NCBI GenBank assembly: GCA_944381165.1
Contig: CALWKC010000008.1
Location: 1-64,000, forward strand
DNA length: 64,000 nucleotides
Source: an uncultured Lachnospira sp.
GTDB lineage: Bacteria; Bacillota; Clostridia; Lachnospirales; Lachnospiraceae
Direction: 5' to 3'
Below the pieces are notes generated by a model. That model searched no databases. It worked only from the letters and a program-made list of their open reading frames with translations, and had not been told where the DNA came from. The position numbers and the translations under genes are program-made. Every line of letters starts with the position of its first letter. The first letter of the stretch is position 1. Below are positions 1 to 9,037 of this stretch, one piece after another.

Positions 1-44
1 ACAAGAGTTTATCTAACATACGTTCGGTAAACTCTTGTTTTCTT
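1..44 (+). terminator. Rho-independent terminator of a gene left of the window
   Basis: Perfect 11-bp inverted repeat (1-11 with 28-38) followed by a T-rich run (38-44). It would end a rightward transcript whose gene lies outside the window. Confidence 0.6.
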
Positions 45-75
45 TTGATTCTTTAAAACTCGGAATTTCCTATAA

Positions 76-110
76 AGCAAAAAAGAAGCTGGAAAATTAT
101 CCAGCTTCTT
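76..110 (-). terminator. Rho-independent terminator for the leftward prfA region
   Basis: Perfect 11-bp stem (83-93 with 100-110) and 6-nt loop. On the minus strand it is followed by a run of Ts. It sits downstream of the frameshifted small gene and prfA, both read leftward, so it is the probable end of that transcript. Confidence 0.7.
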
Positions 111-187
111 ACATTTTTATATTGCAAATTTTGTGTCACGACAGCTACCCTTTGTTGTTACTCACCCTATAAACTTCAATTCAATAA

Positions 188-458
188 TTATTGATAGTTT
201 GCAGATGGCTTCCAATCTAATTGTTCTTCTACATCTCTATAAAACTCTATCATTTGGATAACAGCATTTGTATATTTTTGATCGAATGAACCTTCCGGAC
301 ATATTCCCTTGTTATTTTTTGAATCCATTTTGAATGTTAAACTCCCGTTCTTAAGCAAATCATAAACGGTATCTATATTTTCATCTGTATAAGTATTATC
401 TACTCTGTTAAAGATAAAATATCAAAAATAACACTACCGGTAAAATAAATTTTTTCAT
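188..458 (-). pseudogene. Frameshifted small secreted protein (hypothetical)
   Basis: From the ATG at 458 the minus strand encodes a short signal-peptide-like start (MKKFILPVVLFLIF) and then hits a TAA. The next frame continues without a stop for about 70 codons (RVDNTYTDENIDTVYDLL onward) to a TAA at 188-190. Removing one base from the A4 run at 416-419 (T4 on the coding strand) joins the two parts into an exported protein of about 88 residues with no family I recognise. It lies 35 bp downstream of prfA and just before a terminator. It could be a genuine pseudogene or a sequencing error. No strong ribosome binding site precedes the ATG. Confidence 0.5.
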
Positions 459-493
459 AGCTGTTCTACTTAGTATTTTTCAATCATTGCTTC

Positions 494-1576
494 CTATCCC
501 GCTTCATTCATGCGGCTCAGCTTCGCCGCCTGGTCTGCGGCTATGCACGCGTCAATAATCTCCTGAATATCTCCATCCATAATCTTGTCGAGCTTGTAAA
601 GCGTAAGCCCGATACGGTGGTCGGTAACGCGCCCCTGAGGGAAGTTATAAGTTCTTATTTTCTCGGAACGGTCGCCTGTTCCAATCTGGCTTCTTCTCGC
701 GTCCGCCTCGGCGTCATGGGCACGCTGGCACTCCATGTCATACAGCTTTGCACGGAGCAGGGCAAACGCCTTCTCCTTATTCTGTATCTGAGATTTCTCC
801 GTCTGCGAATAAATTACAATTCCGGTAGGATAGTGTGTCAGACGCACCGCAGAATCGGTTGTATTTACACACTGCCCGCCGTTTCCCGAAGCGCGCATGA
901 CATCAATTCGAATATCCTTCTCGTCTATCTGGATGTCAACCTCCTCGGCCTCCGGCATAACAGCCACAGATGCGGTAGATGTGTGAATACGTCCGCCCGA
1001 CTCCGTCTCAGGCACTCGCTGTACACGGTGTACACCGCTCTCATATTTCATGACAGAGTATGCCCCCTGTCCCTTTACCATAAATTCGACTTCCTTCATT
1101 CCGCCGATTCCTGTCTCGTCGGCGTTCACAACCTCAATTTTCCAGCCTCTCGACTCTACATAATGCGTATACATTCTGAAAAGCTCCGCAGCGAACAAAG
1201 CCGCCTCATCACCGCCGGCACCGGCGCGGATTTCCACAATAATATCCTTCTCATCATTAGGGTCTTTGGGAAGAAGGAGAATTTTAAGCTCATTTTCAAG
1301 CTCCTCCACACGCTTTTTTGACTCGTTAAGCTCCTCCTTAACAAGCTCAAGAAGCTCCTCATCGGTCTCCTCGTCAAGCATCTGGAGACTGTCGTCAATA
1401 TTCTGCCTGCATTCCTTATACTCGGTAAACGCAGTTACAATAGGCAGAATATTATTCTGTTCCTTCATCAGTCTTCTGAAACGCTCCTGGTCGTTTACGA
1501 CATCAGGATTACTGAGCTCCGCTGTTATATCCTCATATCTGTTCACAATATCTTCCAGCTTGTCAAATATCTCCAT
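494..1576 (-). CDS. prfA: Peptide chain release factor 1
   Basis: RF1 recognises UAA and UAG stop codons in the ribosomal A site and triggers peptide release. The 360-residue length is typical. The GGQ catalytic tripeptide is present in [13 protein letters not shown]; Cys follows GGQ where many homologs carry His. The RF1/RF2 core around it ([21 protein letters not shown]) is intact. A GTG lies 18 bp further upstream, but the ATG at 1576 has an AAGGGA ribosome binding site and gives the usual family start [10 protein letters not shown]. prmC, whose product methylates the GGQ glutamine, lies directly upstream in the same direction, so enzyme and substrate are probably co-expressed. Confidence 0.95.
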   Translation of the reverse strand: MEIFDKLEDIVNRYEDITAELSNPDVVNDQERFRRLMKEQNNILPIVTAFTEYKECRQNIDDSLQMLDEETDEELLELVKEELNESKKRVEELENELKILLLPKDPNDEKDIIVEIRAGAGGDEAALFAAELFRMYTHYVESRGWKIEVVNADETGIGGMKEVEFMVKGQGAYSVMKYESGVHRVQRVPETESGGRIHTSTASVAVMPEAEEVDIQIDEKDIRIDVMRASGNGGQCVNTTDSAVRLTHYPTGIVIYSQTEKSQIQNKEKAFALLRAKLYDMECQRAHDAEADARRSQIGTGDRSEKIRTYNFPQGRVTDHRIGLTLYKLDKIMDGDIQEIIDACIAADQAAKLSRMNEAG

Positions 1577-1694
1577 TTTATCCAGTCCCTTCACTAAAAA
1601 TTAATAAGCTGTTTTTACGTAAATAATTCTCATGTCTTTGCACACGCATGACCTGCACGCCGTTCATCTCAGGTGTCTGCAATTTGCAAGCGGC

Positions 1695-2549
1695 TTATTT
1701 CAGTCTGCCGCGAACAACACGGTCAAGCCCTGCCAAATCCTTCACAACTTTTATATCGCCAAATCCTGTCTCACTCATTATTCCGCTCACGGCCTCAGCC
1801 TGACTGCATCCTATTTCATACATAAGCCAGCCTCCCTTTTTTAAAAATGCAGGAGCGGCGGCAGTAATCTCCCTGTAAAACTTAAGTCCGTCACCGTCAC
1901 CGTCAAGAGCTTCATAAGGGTCAAACAGGCGCACCTCCTCAGAGAGCGTCTCAATCATCGCCGTCTCGATATAAGGCGGATTAGACACTATCATATCAAA
2001 TGATATACCGCTTGGAATATTTTTAAACAAATCACTCCGCACAAATGAGATATTTTCCACACCGTTCTTCTCTGCATTTATCTTCGCGGTCCGGAGAGCT
2101 TTATCAGAAAAATCGGCTCCCATGCCGTTCCCCATGTTTATCTCTGATGCAAGGCTTATGATAATACAGCCCGAGCCCGTACACATATCCAGCACGTCCG
2201 GACGCTCCTTTTTTTTCAGCTCGCTGAGCGCCTGCTCAACAAGCAGCTCAGTGTCCGGTCTTGGCACCAAAACATCTCTGTTTACAATAAATTCATGTCC
2301 GAAAAACCATGTTTTTCCCAAAATATGCTGCAGCGGCTCATGCTGTCCTCTTCTGGCTATAAAGCCCTCAAACTTTTCATAAACCGCTTTGTCAACACAC
2401 TTTGAAGCGTCAAGCAAATACCTTGTCATATTCATGCCTGACGCCTCCATAAACAATTCCCTGCTGTCATGTTCGGCATTTTCGATGCCGAATTGCTCAA
2501 GAAACCTTGCCCCGTGCTTTACAGCCTCCCTGTTAGTCATATCCGCCAT
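1695..2549 (-). CDS. prmC: Release factor N5-glutamine methyltransferase
   Basis: PrmC (HemK) uses S-adenosylmethionine to methylate the GGQ glutamine of class I release factors. The protein has 284 residues, the usual size: an N-terminal helical substrate-binding domain and a Rossmann methyltransferase domain with the SAM loop near DMCTGSGCI and the diagnostic NPPY motif (IVSNPPYIE). The reading frame is open further upstream, but those residues overlap the DUF1385 gene end and do not look like PrmC. The ATG at 2549 gives MADMTNREAV and starts 13 bp after the upstream stop, preceded by a weak GCGGGAA site. The gene is upstream of prfA, the classic arrangement. Confidence 0.93.
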   Translation of the reverse strand: MADMTNREAVKHGARFLEQFGIENAEHDSRELFMEASGMNMTRYLLDASKCVDKAVYEKFEGFIARRGQHEPLQHILGKTWFFGHEFIVNRDVLVPRPDTELLVEQALSELKKKERPDVLDMCTGSGCIIISLASEINMGNGMGADFSDKALRTAKINAEKNGVENISFVRSDLFKNIPSGISFDMIVSNPPYIETAMIETLSEEVRLFDPYEALDGDGDGLKFYREITAAAPAFLKKGGWLMYEIGCSQAEAVSGIMSETGFGDIKVVKDLAGLDRVVRGRLK

Positions 2550-2562
2550 AAATAAATTCCCG

Positions 2563-4119
2563 CTAATCTGTATCTCTCTGTTTGAAAATAGGCACATCGT
2601 CCGCAAATACCTGCTGAGAGCCGTCGTCCTCCTCAAACTCAAAGCCTAACGTATCGGAAGACGCTTTGTTATCATCCTCCCAATTACTGTCGTCAGCATG
2701 CTCCGCAGCCTCCTCCGGCGACGGATTTCCGAACTCTTCCTCCGGCTCATCTTCAAACTCAAAACCTGACAGGACATCATCCTCGTCGTCGTTTTCATCA
2801 GACATATCAAAGCCGTTTTCATTCTCAGCGAGAATATCAATATCCTCATTTGATAAATGTTCACTGTCTGAAAATCCCTCAGACTCAATTCCTGCCGTTT
2901 CATCCGCACGGGAACTCCCTGCCCCCGATACCTCATCAGCCGAAGTCTCGCCTTCCTGAGACAGACTTTGCTCGCCGCCGGTATTATCAGCAGCTTCTCC
3001 CTGATTGACGCTCATTTCACTGTCGGAGTTTGACTTAAATATCTCCGGCTCATCCGAATCCAAATCAGTGTGGGCAAATATCAGCTCCGGCTCTTTGCTG
3101 TCACGATTATACTCTCCTGCTTCCCTGCTCTCGGCAAGCGCTTTCTCAGCGTCCGCAATCGCAGCAGCCTTAGCCTCTTCCCCGTCTATATCCGCATAAT
3201 ATTCATCAAGGAACGCTCTCCAGTCAAACACAGCCTCTACAGCCGTTATCGCAACCTCAACCATGTCGCGCTCAGGCTCTTTTGTGGTAAGCTTCTGCAT
3301 CCACATACCCGGCTTACTGATTGCATTTACAAATTTATTGTCATTTCTGCCGGCCCACCTGAGGACCTCATATGATACCCCGGCGATAACAGGAATAAGC
3401 AGAATTCTTATCACAAGCTGAAGAGCCGTATTATCCACCCTGATAAAAATAAAAAACACAATACTTATAAACATTACAAGAAACATAAAGCTTGTTCCGC
3501 AGCGCTTATGCATCCTTGAACTGTTCATTACATTGTCGGCAGTAAGAGGAGCGCCGTGTTCAATACAGTTGATACACTTGTGCTCCGCGCCGTGGTACAT
3601 AAACGTCCGCTTAATATCATTCATGCGCGATATTGCAAAAAGATACAGAATAAAAATTATCAGGCGCACAATTCCCTCGATAAAATTAAGAAGGAACTGT
3701 GATGTCACATAATTTGCCAGTGTTCTTGAAATAAGATAAGGAAGCACCATGAAAAGCCCGACAGCCAGAGCCACCGATATAATAACCGTCACCGCCATAA
3801 GCACCGATTCAAGCTTATCCTTGAAAACAGCCCTGCCAATCTCGTCAACCTTTGTCTTTTTCTGCTCTGCCGGGTCATCATAAAATGACGCGGAATATGT
3901 AATAGTAGAAACTCCTGTTACAAGTGAATCGACAAAATTAAATATGCCCCTGATAACCGGAAAATTGAGCCATTTATATTTTTCTGTCAACATTCTGCTG
4001 TCCTTTACGGAAAGCGCTATCTCATTGTCAGGCTTTCTTACAGCTATGGCGTACTTATCGCCGCTGCGCATCATAATGCCTTCAATAACAGCCTGACCTC
4101 CAATACCTGATGTTTTCAT
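2563..4119 (-). CDS. DUF1385 membrane protein with long acidic tail
   Basis: A DUF1385-family integral membrane protein, 518 residues from the ATG at 4119 (GAGGAA ribosome binding site). The family N-terminus (GIGGQAVIEGIMMRSGDKYA) and several hydrophobic segments between about residues 95 and 255 are clear. The conserved Cys/His-rich stretch FMYHGAEHKCINCIEHG is present. The biochemical role is unknown; the family commonly sits next to prmC/prfA in Clostridia, as here. The oddity is the C-terminal part: roughly the last 200 residues are low-complexity and very acidic (Asp/Glu/Ser), well beyond the usual length of about 300, and probably form a disordered cytoplasmic tail. Confidence 0.85.
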   Translation of the reverse strand: MKTSGIGGQAVIEGIMMRSGDKYAIAVRKPDNEIALSVKDSRMLTEKYKWLNFPVIRGIFNFVDSLVTGVSTITYSASFYDDPAEQKKTKVDEIGRAVFKDKLESVLMAVTVIISVALAVGLFMVLPYLISRTLANYVTSQFLLNFIEGIVRLIIFILYLFAISRMNDIKRTFMYHGAEHKCINCIEHGAPLTADNVMNSSRMHKRCGTSFMFLVMFISIVFFIFIRVDNTALQLVIRILLIPVIAGVSYEVLRWAGRNDNKFVNAISKPGMWMQKLTTKEPERDMVEVAITAVEAVFDWRAFLDEYYADIDGEEAKAAAIADAEKALAESREAGEYNRDSKEPELIFAHTDLDSDEPEIFKSNSDSEMSVNQGEAADNTGGEQSLSQEGETSADEVSGAGSSRADETAGIESEGFSDSEHLSNEDIDILAENENGFDMSDENDDEDDVLSGFEFEDEPEEEFGNPSPEEAAEHADDSNWEDDNKASSDTLGFEFEEDDGSQQVFADDVPIFKQRDTD

Positions 4120-4223
4120 ATTCAAATTCCTCATTCCGGAGCGTTTCACGCGACGGGACAGCGCATATATAAGATTTACGTCTGCCCTCAGAGTTTACTT
4201 GTGACGCCCGGCTCAATAATGAC

Positions 4224-4254
4224 AAAAAAGGTTGAGGCATACGACCTCAACCTT
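4224..4254 (-). terminator. Rho-independent terminator after rpmE
   Basis: Perfect 10-bp stem (4228-4237 with 4245-4254) with a short loop, followed on the minus strand by a run of six Ts. It lies 16 bp after the rpmE stop codon and separates rpmE from the DUF1385 gene. Confidence 0.85.
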
Positions 4255-4269
4255 GATGAATAGCTAAAA

Positions 4270-4476
4270 TTAATTGTTCTGTACGCCGTACTTTCTGTTA
4301 AACTTATCAATACGTCCGCGTGCGGTAGTAGCCTTCTGCTGTCCTGTATAGAAAGGATGACACTTTGAACAGATTTCAACATGAATCTCTTCCTTTGTTG
4401 AGCCTGTTACAAACTCATTACCACAGTTGCAGACAACCTTTGCCTGATAGTATGCTGGATGGATTCCTTCTCTCAT
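4270..4476 (-). CDS. rpmE: 50S ribosomal protein L31 (zinc-binding type)
   Basis: A 68-residue L31 of the large ribosomal subunit. It carries the four-cysteine zinc site of the primary form (VCNCGNEF and [11 protein letters not shown]) rather than the zinc-free paralog. The ATG at 4476 has an AGAGGTG ribosome binding site six bases upstream; the GTG nine bases earlier overlaps that site and is unlikely to be used. A strong promoter (4565-4593) and a structured leader lie upstream and a terminator follows, so it is probably a monocistronic, separately controlled transcript. Confidence 0.95.
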   Translation of the reverse strand: MREGIHPAYYQAKVVCNCGNEFVTGSTKEEIHVEICSKCHPFYTGQQKATTARGRIDKFNRKYGVQNN

Positions 4477-4494
4477 TCTTTTCACCTCTTTAAT

Positions 4495-4558
4495 ATAATC
4501 TTTATTATCATTGCAAGACTTAAACTTACAAAGTATTTCTTTGTCTTTGATAAGCAGC
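4495..4558 (-). promoter_or_regulatory. Structured rpmE leader, candidate L31 autoregulatory element
   Basis: Between the promoter and the ribosome binding site the leader can form a nested hairpin: 4548-4553 with 4505-4510, 4543-4547 with 4515-4519, and 4539-4542 with 4530-4533. On the right side the three pairing segments are contiguous. Structured leaders that bind L31 are known in Firmicutes. The fold is seen here; the assignment as an L31-responsive leader is inference. Confidence 0.45.
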
Positions 4559-4564
4559 TTTGAT

Positions 4565-4593
4565 ATTGTAACACATAGGTTATACTAATGCAA
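4565..4593 (-). promoter_or_regulatory. Sigma-A-type promoter of rpmE
   Basis: -35 TTGCAT (4593-4588) and -10 TACAAT (4570-4565) with 17 bp between them, about 90 bp upstream of the rpmE start. Confidence 0.75.
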
Positions 4594-4676
4594 GCTGTTT
4601 TTTTAAAACGCCGCCAAAATTTAACCAAAAGCCGCAAAAATCGCCAAAATTCCGCTGATTTGCCGATTTGCTGATT

Positions 4677-6029
4677 TTAAACGTATCTGTTTTTACATAT
4701 TGTATGAACAAGTTCCTGATTATTTTTTGTCTTGACAAACATTTCCAGAATTCTCTCTGCCGCCTCGTCCGTCTTCATTCCGTTCAGCGCCTTTCGCATA
4801 ATATCTACGGCATTCTGTTCATCCTCATTCAGAAGCAAATCCTCCCGCCTCGTACTTGACTTTGCAATATCAATGGCAGGAAAAACTCTTTTCTCGGAAA
4901 GCTTTCTGTCAAGCACAAGCTCCATATTTCCCGTACCTTTAAATTCCTCGAATACAACATCATCCATTTTGCTTCCCGTCTCCACGAGAGCTGTGGCAAG
5001 AATAGTCAGGCTTCCTCCCTCACGCATATTTCTTGCAGCCCCGAAAAAGCGCTTAGGCATATGCAGCGCCGCAGGGTCAAGACCGCCCGAGAGAGTTCTG
5101 CCGCTCGCCTGAACTGTGAGATTATAGGCGCGGGCAAGTCTTGTTATACTGTCAAGAAGAATTATAACATCCTTTTTATATTCGACAAGCCGCTTGGCGC
5201 GCTCAATAACCATTTCAGACACTCTCTTATGGCGCTCCGGAAGTTCGTCAAATGTAGAATAGATAACCTCTACGTTCTCACCCACAATAGACTCCTTAAT
5301 ATCCGTTACTTCCTCAGGTCTCTCGTCTATAAGAAGAATAATCAGATGCATCTCGGGATTGTTTTTAGTCACGGCGTTTGCAATCTGCTTCAGAAGAGTT
5401 GTCTTGCCCGCCTTAGGCTGTGAAACTATCATACCTCTCTGACCCTTGCCAATCGGCGAAATCAAATCCACAATTCTCATTGCAGTTGTATTTGTATTTT
5501 TCTCAAGGTGTATTCTCTCATTCGGAAATATAGGCGTGAGACTTTCAAACGCAGGTCTTTTGACAGCCCTTGAAGGCTCCTCACCGTTTACCGTCTCGAG
5601 ATACATCAGTGCGGAAAACTTCTCTCCCTGTGTTTTTGCCCGCTTCGGGCCTCTTACCATATCTCCGGTCTTTAAATTAAACCTTCTTATCTGGGAAGGC
5701 GATACATATACATCGTTCTCTCCCGGAAGGAAATTCTCACATCTTATAAATCCATAGCCCTCCTGAAGCACCTCCAGAATCCCGTCTGCAATCTCATGCT
5801 GCTGAGGCTGCGCCTGCTCATGTTCGTGTTCATGCTGTCCCTGACCATGTTCGCGCTGACTCTGATTTTGTACCTGTTCGCGCTTTTCCTGCTGTTCTTC
5901 CTCCTGTGCCGCAGCAAGAAGAGCCTCTATCAGCTCAGCCTTTCTCATGGTTGAAACATTCTTTATCTTTTTATCCTTTGCGAAATCTCTCAGCACAGCA
6001 AGAGACAATGTCTGTAATTTTTCTCTCAT
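4677..6029 (-). CDS. rho: Transcription termination factor Rho
   Basis: Hexameric RNA-dependent ATPase that terminates transcription. The 450-residue protein has the Rho N-terminal helical domain (residues 1-45), the cold-shock-like RNA-binding domain (about 83-155, with GYGFIR), and the RecA-type ATPase (Walker A PKAGKTTLL, Walker B VIILLDS, Q-loop and R-loop regions). Between the first two domains is a low-complexity insertion of about 40 residues rich in Gln, Glu and His, of a kind seen in some other Gram-positive Rho proteins. The start at 6029 has an AGGAGA ribosome binding site. It is transcribed alone from a promoter about 105 bp upstream, divergent from the malic enzyme gene. Confidence 0.95.
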   Translation of the reverse strand: MREKLQTLSLAVLRDFAKDKKIKNVSTMRKAELIEALLAAAQEEEQQEKREQVQNQSQREHGQGQHEHEHEQAQPQQHEIADGILEVLQEGYGFIRCENFLPGENDVYVSPSQIRRFNLKTGDMVRGPKRAKTQGEKFSALMYLETVNGEEPSRAVKRPAFESLTPIFPNERIHLEKNTNTTAMRIVDLISPIGKGQRGMIVSQPKAGKTTLLKQIANAVTKNNPEMHLIILLIDERPEEVTDIKESIVGENVEVIYSTFDELPERHKRVSEMVIERAKRLVEYKKDVIILLDSITRLARAYNLTVQASGRTLSGGLDPAALHMPKRFFGAARNMREGGSLTILATALVETGSKMDDVVFEEFKGTGNMELVLDRKLSEKRVFPAIDIAKSSTRREDLLLNEDEQNAVDIMRKALNGMKTDEAAERILEMFVKTKNNQELVHTICKNRYV

Positions 6030-6135
6030 AACAATAACTTTCTCCTGTTTAAAAATAAATGCGGGGATTGCGCTTCTGAATTAACCTGCCATTCACTTTT
6101 TTAAGCGCTCAAAGAAATTTGAAATATCTTTTTGT

Positions 6136-6163
6136 ATTATACACCTTTTTTTAAATTTTTCAA
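6136..6163 (-). promoter_or_regulatory. Promoter of rho
   Basis: -35 TTGAAA (6163-6158) and -10 TATAAT (6141-6136), 16-bp spacing. It gives a rho leader of about 100 nt and lies 13 bp from the -35 of the divergent malic enzyme promoter. Confidence 0.7.
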
Positions 6164-6176
6164 ATAATTTCAATCC

Positions 6177-6205
6177 TTGCCGACACACCACCGATGTGCT
6201 ATCAT
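6177..6205 (+). promoter_or_regulatory. Promoter of the malic enzyme gene
   Basis: -35 TTGCCG (6177-6182) and -10 TATCAT (6200-6205) with 17-bp spacing. The resulting leader (about 6212-6329) holds a short GC stem at 6249-6259 followed by five Ts, too weak to call a terminator. Nothing else is visible in the 6030-6329 gap. Confidence 0.6.
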
Positions 6206-6329
6206 TAGAACAATAGTTACAGTTCGGCCCGCGCCATTCGCAAAGTCGCGCCAAAGGCGTTTTTCCGGGGCTGTGCCGCAGATATACTTTTTAACCAATA
6301 CACAAACATTCAGGAGGATAAAAATCATC

Positions 6330-7481
6330 ATGACAAACGCAGAAAAAGCTCTGGCTTTACATGAAGAATGGAACGGAAAATTTGAGACTGTTCCTAAAAT
6401 GTCAATTACGACAAGAGAGGATTTAGCGCTCGCCTACACTCCGGGAGTTGCAGAGCCATGCAAGGTTATCGCAGAGAACAGGGAAGCAGCTTACAAATAT
6501 ACAATCAAGTCAAACACCATTGCGGTTGTTTCGGACGGAAGCGCCGTCCTCGGACTCGGCAATATCGGAGCACATGCCGCTATGCCTGTAATGGAGGGCA
6601 AAGCCGTATTATTTAAGGCTTTCGGAGGCGTCAACGCAGTTCCTATATGTCTCGACACGCAGGACACAGAAGAAATCATAAAGACAGTTGTAAACATTGC
6701 TCCCGCCTTCGGCGGAATTAATCTTGAGGATATTTCAGCCCCGAGATGCTTCGAGATTGAAGAGCGTTTAAAGGAGCTGCTTGATATTCCCGTATTCCAC
6801 GACGACCAGCACGGTACTGCCATTGTCGTTTTGGCAGGTATTATAAATGCCTTAAAGGTTACTGGAAAAGACAAAGAAAACTGCCGCGTAGTCGTAAACG
6901 GAGCAGGCTCGGCAGGTATCGCAATAACAAAGCTTCTCCTCACATACGGTTTTAAAAATGTAGCCATGTGCGACAAATCGGGTATTCTCGCCAAAGACAG
7001 TGAGGGCCTCAACTGGATGCAGGAATCCATGATGAATGTGACAAACCTTGAACAGCAGCACGGCTCGCTCGCAGACGCCTTAAAGGGTGCAGATATTTTT
7101 GTCGGCGTTTCGGCTCCTAATATTGTCTCTGCCGAGATGGTCGCATCTATGAATAAGGACGCTATTCTGTTCGCAATGGCAAACCCTGTCCCTGAAATAA
7201 TGCCTGATGTCGCTAAGGCTGCCGGAGCAAAGGTTGTCGGCACAGGTCGCTCGGATTTTCCAAATCAGGTAAACAACGTAATCGCGTTCCCGGGCATTTT
7301 CAAGGGCGCGCTTGAGGGCAGAGCCACTCAGATTACCGAGGAAATGAAGCTGGCTGCGGCGCTTGCAATAGCAAACCTTATTCCTGACAGTGATCTTTGC
7401 GACACAAATATTCTTCCCGAGGCCTTTGACCCTCGCGTTGCCGATGTCGTAAGCGAAGCGATAAAAAGTCTTATCAAATAA
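6330..7481 (+). CDS. NAD(P)-dependent malic enzyme
   Basis: Oxidative decarboxylation of malate to pyruvate and CO2 with reduction of NAD(P)+. The 383-residue length matches the short bacterial malic enzymes. Visible motifs: the N-terminal catalytic signature (LALAYTPGVAEPC), the metal-binding segment VFHDDQHGTAIV, the dinucleotide-binding loop NGAGSAGIA, and NPVPEIMPD near the C-terminus. The frame is open 153 bp further upstream, but the ATG at 6330 is preceded by AGGAGG (6312-6317) and begins the homologous region. It is followed after one base by the radical SAM gene, so the two are probably co-transcribed. Cofactor preference cannot be decided by eye. Confidence 0.92.
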   Translation: MTNAEKALALHEEWNGKFETVPKMSITTREDLALAYTPGVAEPCKVIAENREAAYKYTIKSNTIAVVSDGSAVLGLGNIGAHAAMPVMEGKAVLFKAFGGVNAVPICLDTQDTEEIIKTVVNIAPAFGGINLEDISAPRCFEIEERLKELLDIPVFHDDQHGTAIVVLAGIINALKVTGKDKENCRVVVNGAGSAGIAITKLLLTYGFKNVAMCDKSGILAKDSEGLNWMQESMMNVTNLEQQHGSLADALKGADIFVGVSAPNIVSAEMVASMNKDAILFAMANPVPEIMPDVAKAAGAKVVGTGRSDFPNQVNNVIAFPGIFKGALEGRATQITEEMKLAAALAIANLIPDSDLCDTNILPEAFDPRVADVVSEAIKSLIK

Positions 7482-7482
7482 T

Positions 7483-8400
7483 ATGAGACCTTCATTTTAC
7501 TCTGTAAACGAATACTTAAAAGAAACCTACGGTGTCAAAATGTACAAACTAGCCCTGAACGGTGGGATGACATGTCCCAACCGCGATGGGCTTATTGATA
7601 CAAGAGGCTGTATTTTTTGCAGCGCCGGCGGCTCCGGAGACTTCGCGGGCGGCATGTCCGGCTCGCCGTGTATCGAGGAACAGATTGAGGCAGCCAAACG
7701 CCTTATTTCAAAAAAATACAGCGGCAGCGATTTTATAGCCTATTTTCAGTCATTTACAAACACCTATGCGAAAGCTGATTTTCTGAGACAGCTTTTTATG
7801 CCCGTAATAAAAAGAGACGACATACGCATACTGTCAATCGCGACAAGACCCGACTGCCTCGACGCCGACATTATTTCACTTCTCGATGAGCTGAGCAGGA
7901 TTAAACCCGTCTGGATTGAACTCGGGCTTCAGACAATTCATGAAAAAACCGCAAAATATATAAGACGCGGCTATTCGCTTAATGTCTACGACGATGCGAT
8001 GCAGAAGCTTAATAATATCGGTGTTAAAACCATTGTACATATGATTATAGGTCTTCCCGGCGAAACTGACGGAATGATACTTGATACCGCACGCTATATC
8101 GCACACAGCGGAGCATGGGGAATTAAGCTCCAGCTTCTGCATGTTCTGAAAGGCACTGATTTGGCAAAAGACTATGAAAGCGGTATGTTTGAGACAATGA
8201 CACAGGACGCCTACATACAGCTTCTCGGCGAGATAATAGAAAATCTCCCGAAAGATATGGTAATACACCGTCTCACAGGAGACGGAGCAAAGAGACTGCT
8301 TACGGCTCCGCTCTGGAGCGCTGACAAAAAGCATGTTCACAACAGCATAATGCAGTATTTTAAAAACAACAATATTATTCAAGGACGGAAATACAAATGA
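7483..8400 (+). CDS. TIGR01212-family (YhcC-like) radical SAM protein
   Basis: A 305-residue radical SAM protein of the TIGR01212/YhcC family. The iron-sulfur cluster is bound by cysteines in MTCPNRDG and GCIFCSAGG, the altered spacing typical of this family rather than plain CxxxCxxC. Substrate and reaction are not established. The ATG is one base after the malic enzyme stop and shows no clear ribosome binding site, so translational coupling is likely. The stop overlaps the DUF4364 start by four bases (ATGA). Confidence 0.88.
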   Translation: MRPSFYSVNEYLKETYGVKMYKLALNGGMTCPNRDGLIDTRGCIFCSAGGSGDFAGGMSGSPCIEEQIEAAKRLISKKYSGSDFIAYFQSFTNTYAKADFLRQLFMPVIKRDDIRILSIATRPDCLDADIISLLDELSRIKPVWIELGLQTIHEKTAKYIRRGYSLNVYDDAMQKLNNIGVKTIVHMIIGLPGETDGMILDTARYIAHSGAWGIKLQLLHVLKGTDLAKDYESGMFETMTQDAYIQLLGEIIENLPKDMVIHRLTGDGAKRLLTAPLWSADKKHVHNSIMQYFKNNNIIQGRKYK

Positions 8401-8912
8401 GTACGGACGCAACTACCCTCTATAAACTGATGGTTTTATATATGTTAAATAAAGTAAATTTTCCGCTGTCCAACAGCCAGATTGCCGAATTTATGCTGGA
8501 CAGACAGTACACCAATTATTTTACGCTTCAGGAAGTTTTAAATTCTCTCGCAAACGACGGTTTTGTACAGATACTCACATACCGCAGCAGCACACAGTAT
8601 AAGCTGACAAGAGAGGGAATTGACACAATTTCTTTTTTTGACAGTAAAATTTCCCCTGCAATCCGGGAGGATATTGACAAATATCTGAAAGAAAATAAAT
8701 ACGACCTGAAATGTGAGGTCGGAACTACCTCTGACTATTATAAATCTACCGGCGGCGACTATATAGTCCACTGTCAGGTAAAAGAAGGCAATACTAATCT
8801 TATTGAACTCAACATAGCCGTTCCGCTTGAACAGCAGGCGGATGCAATGTGCGCAAAATGGAAGGACGCAAGCCAGGATATTTATGATTTTGTGATACAT
8901 AAGCTTATGTAG
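8397..8912 (+). CDS. DUF4364 family protein
   Basis: A 171-residue cytosolic protein matching DUF4364, common in Lachnospiraceae and other Clostridia. The N-terminal 75 residues look like a winged-helix domain (LSNSQIAEFML, TREGIDTISFF), suggesting a DNA-binding or regulatory role; the C-terminal half is a predicted beta-rich domain. No function is established. It overlaps the preceding radical SAM gene by four bases and is probably translated from the same transcript as the malic enzyme gene. Confidence 0.8.
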   Translation: MSTDATTLYKLMVLYMLNKVNFPLSNSQIAEFMLDRQYTNYFTLQEVLNSLANDGFVQILTYRSSTQYKLTREGIDTISFFDSKISPAIREDIDKYLKENKYDLKCEVGTTSDYYKSTGGDYIVHCQVKEGNTNLIELNIAVPLEQQADAMCAKWKDASQDIYDFVIHKLM

Positions 8913-9037
8913 GCTTTATAAATCATTTAACAAAAAATAAAAATTTTTTATAAATTATGAATGGATTTTTCATTTTCAATCGTATTATATGTGAAACCAA
9001 AAATAAAACAAACCAATAATGAAAGAGAGGATTGATT

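Noticed and set aside
617-1321. 234-codon open frame on the plus strand
   Set aside because: Antisense to the clearly real prfA; no ribosome binding site and no protein-like composition.
6249-6264. Attenuator in the malic enzyme leader
   Set aside because: The stem has only four GC pairs; too short to call despite five following Ts.
6491-7243. 250-codon open frame on the minus strand
   Set aside because: Antisense to the malic enzyme gene, which has full motif support; composition reflects the opposite strand.
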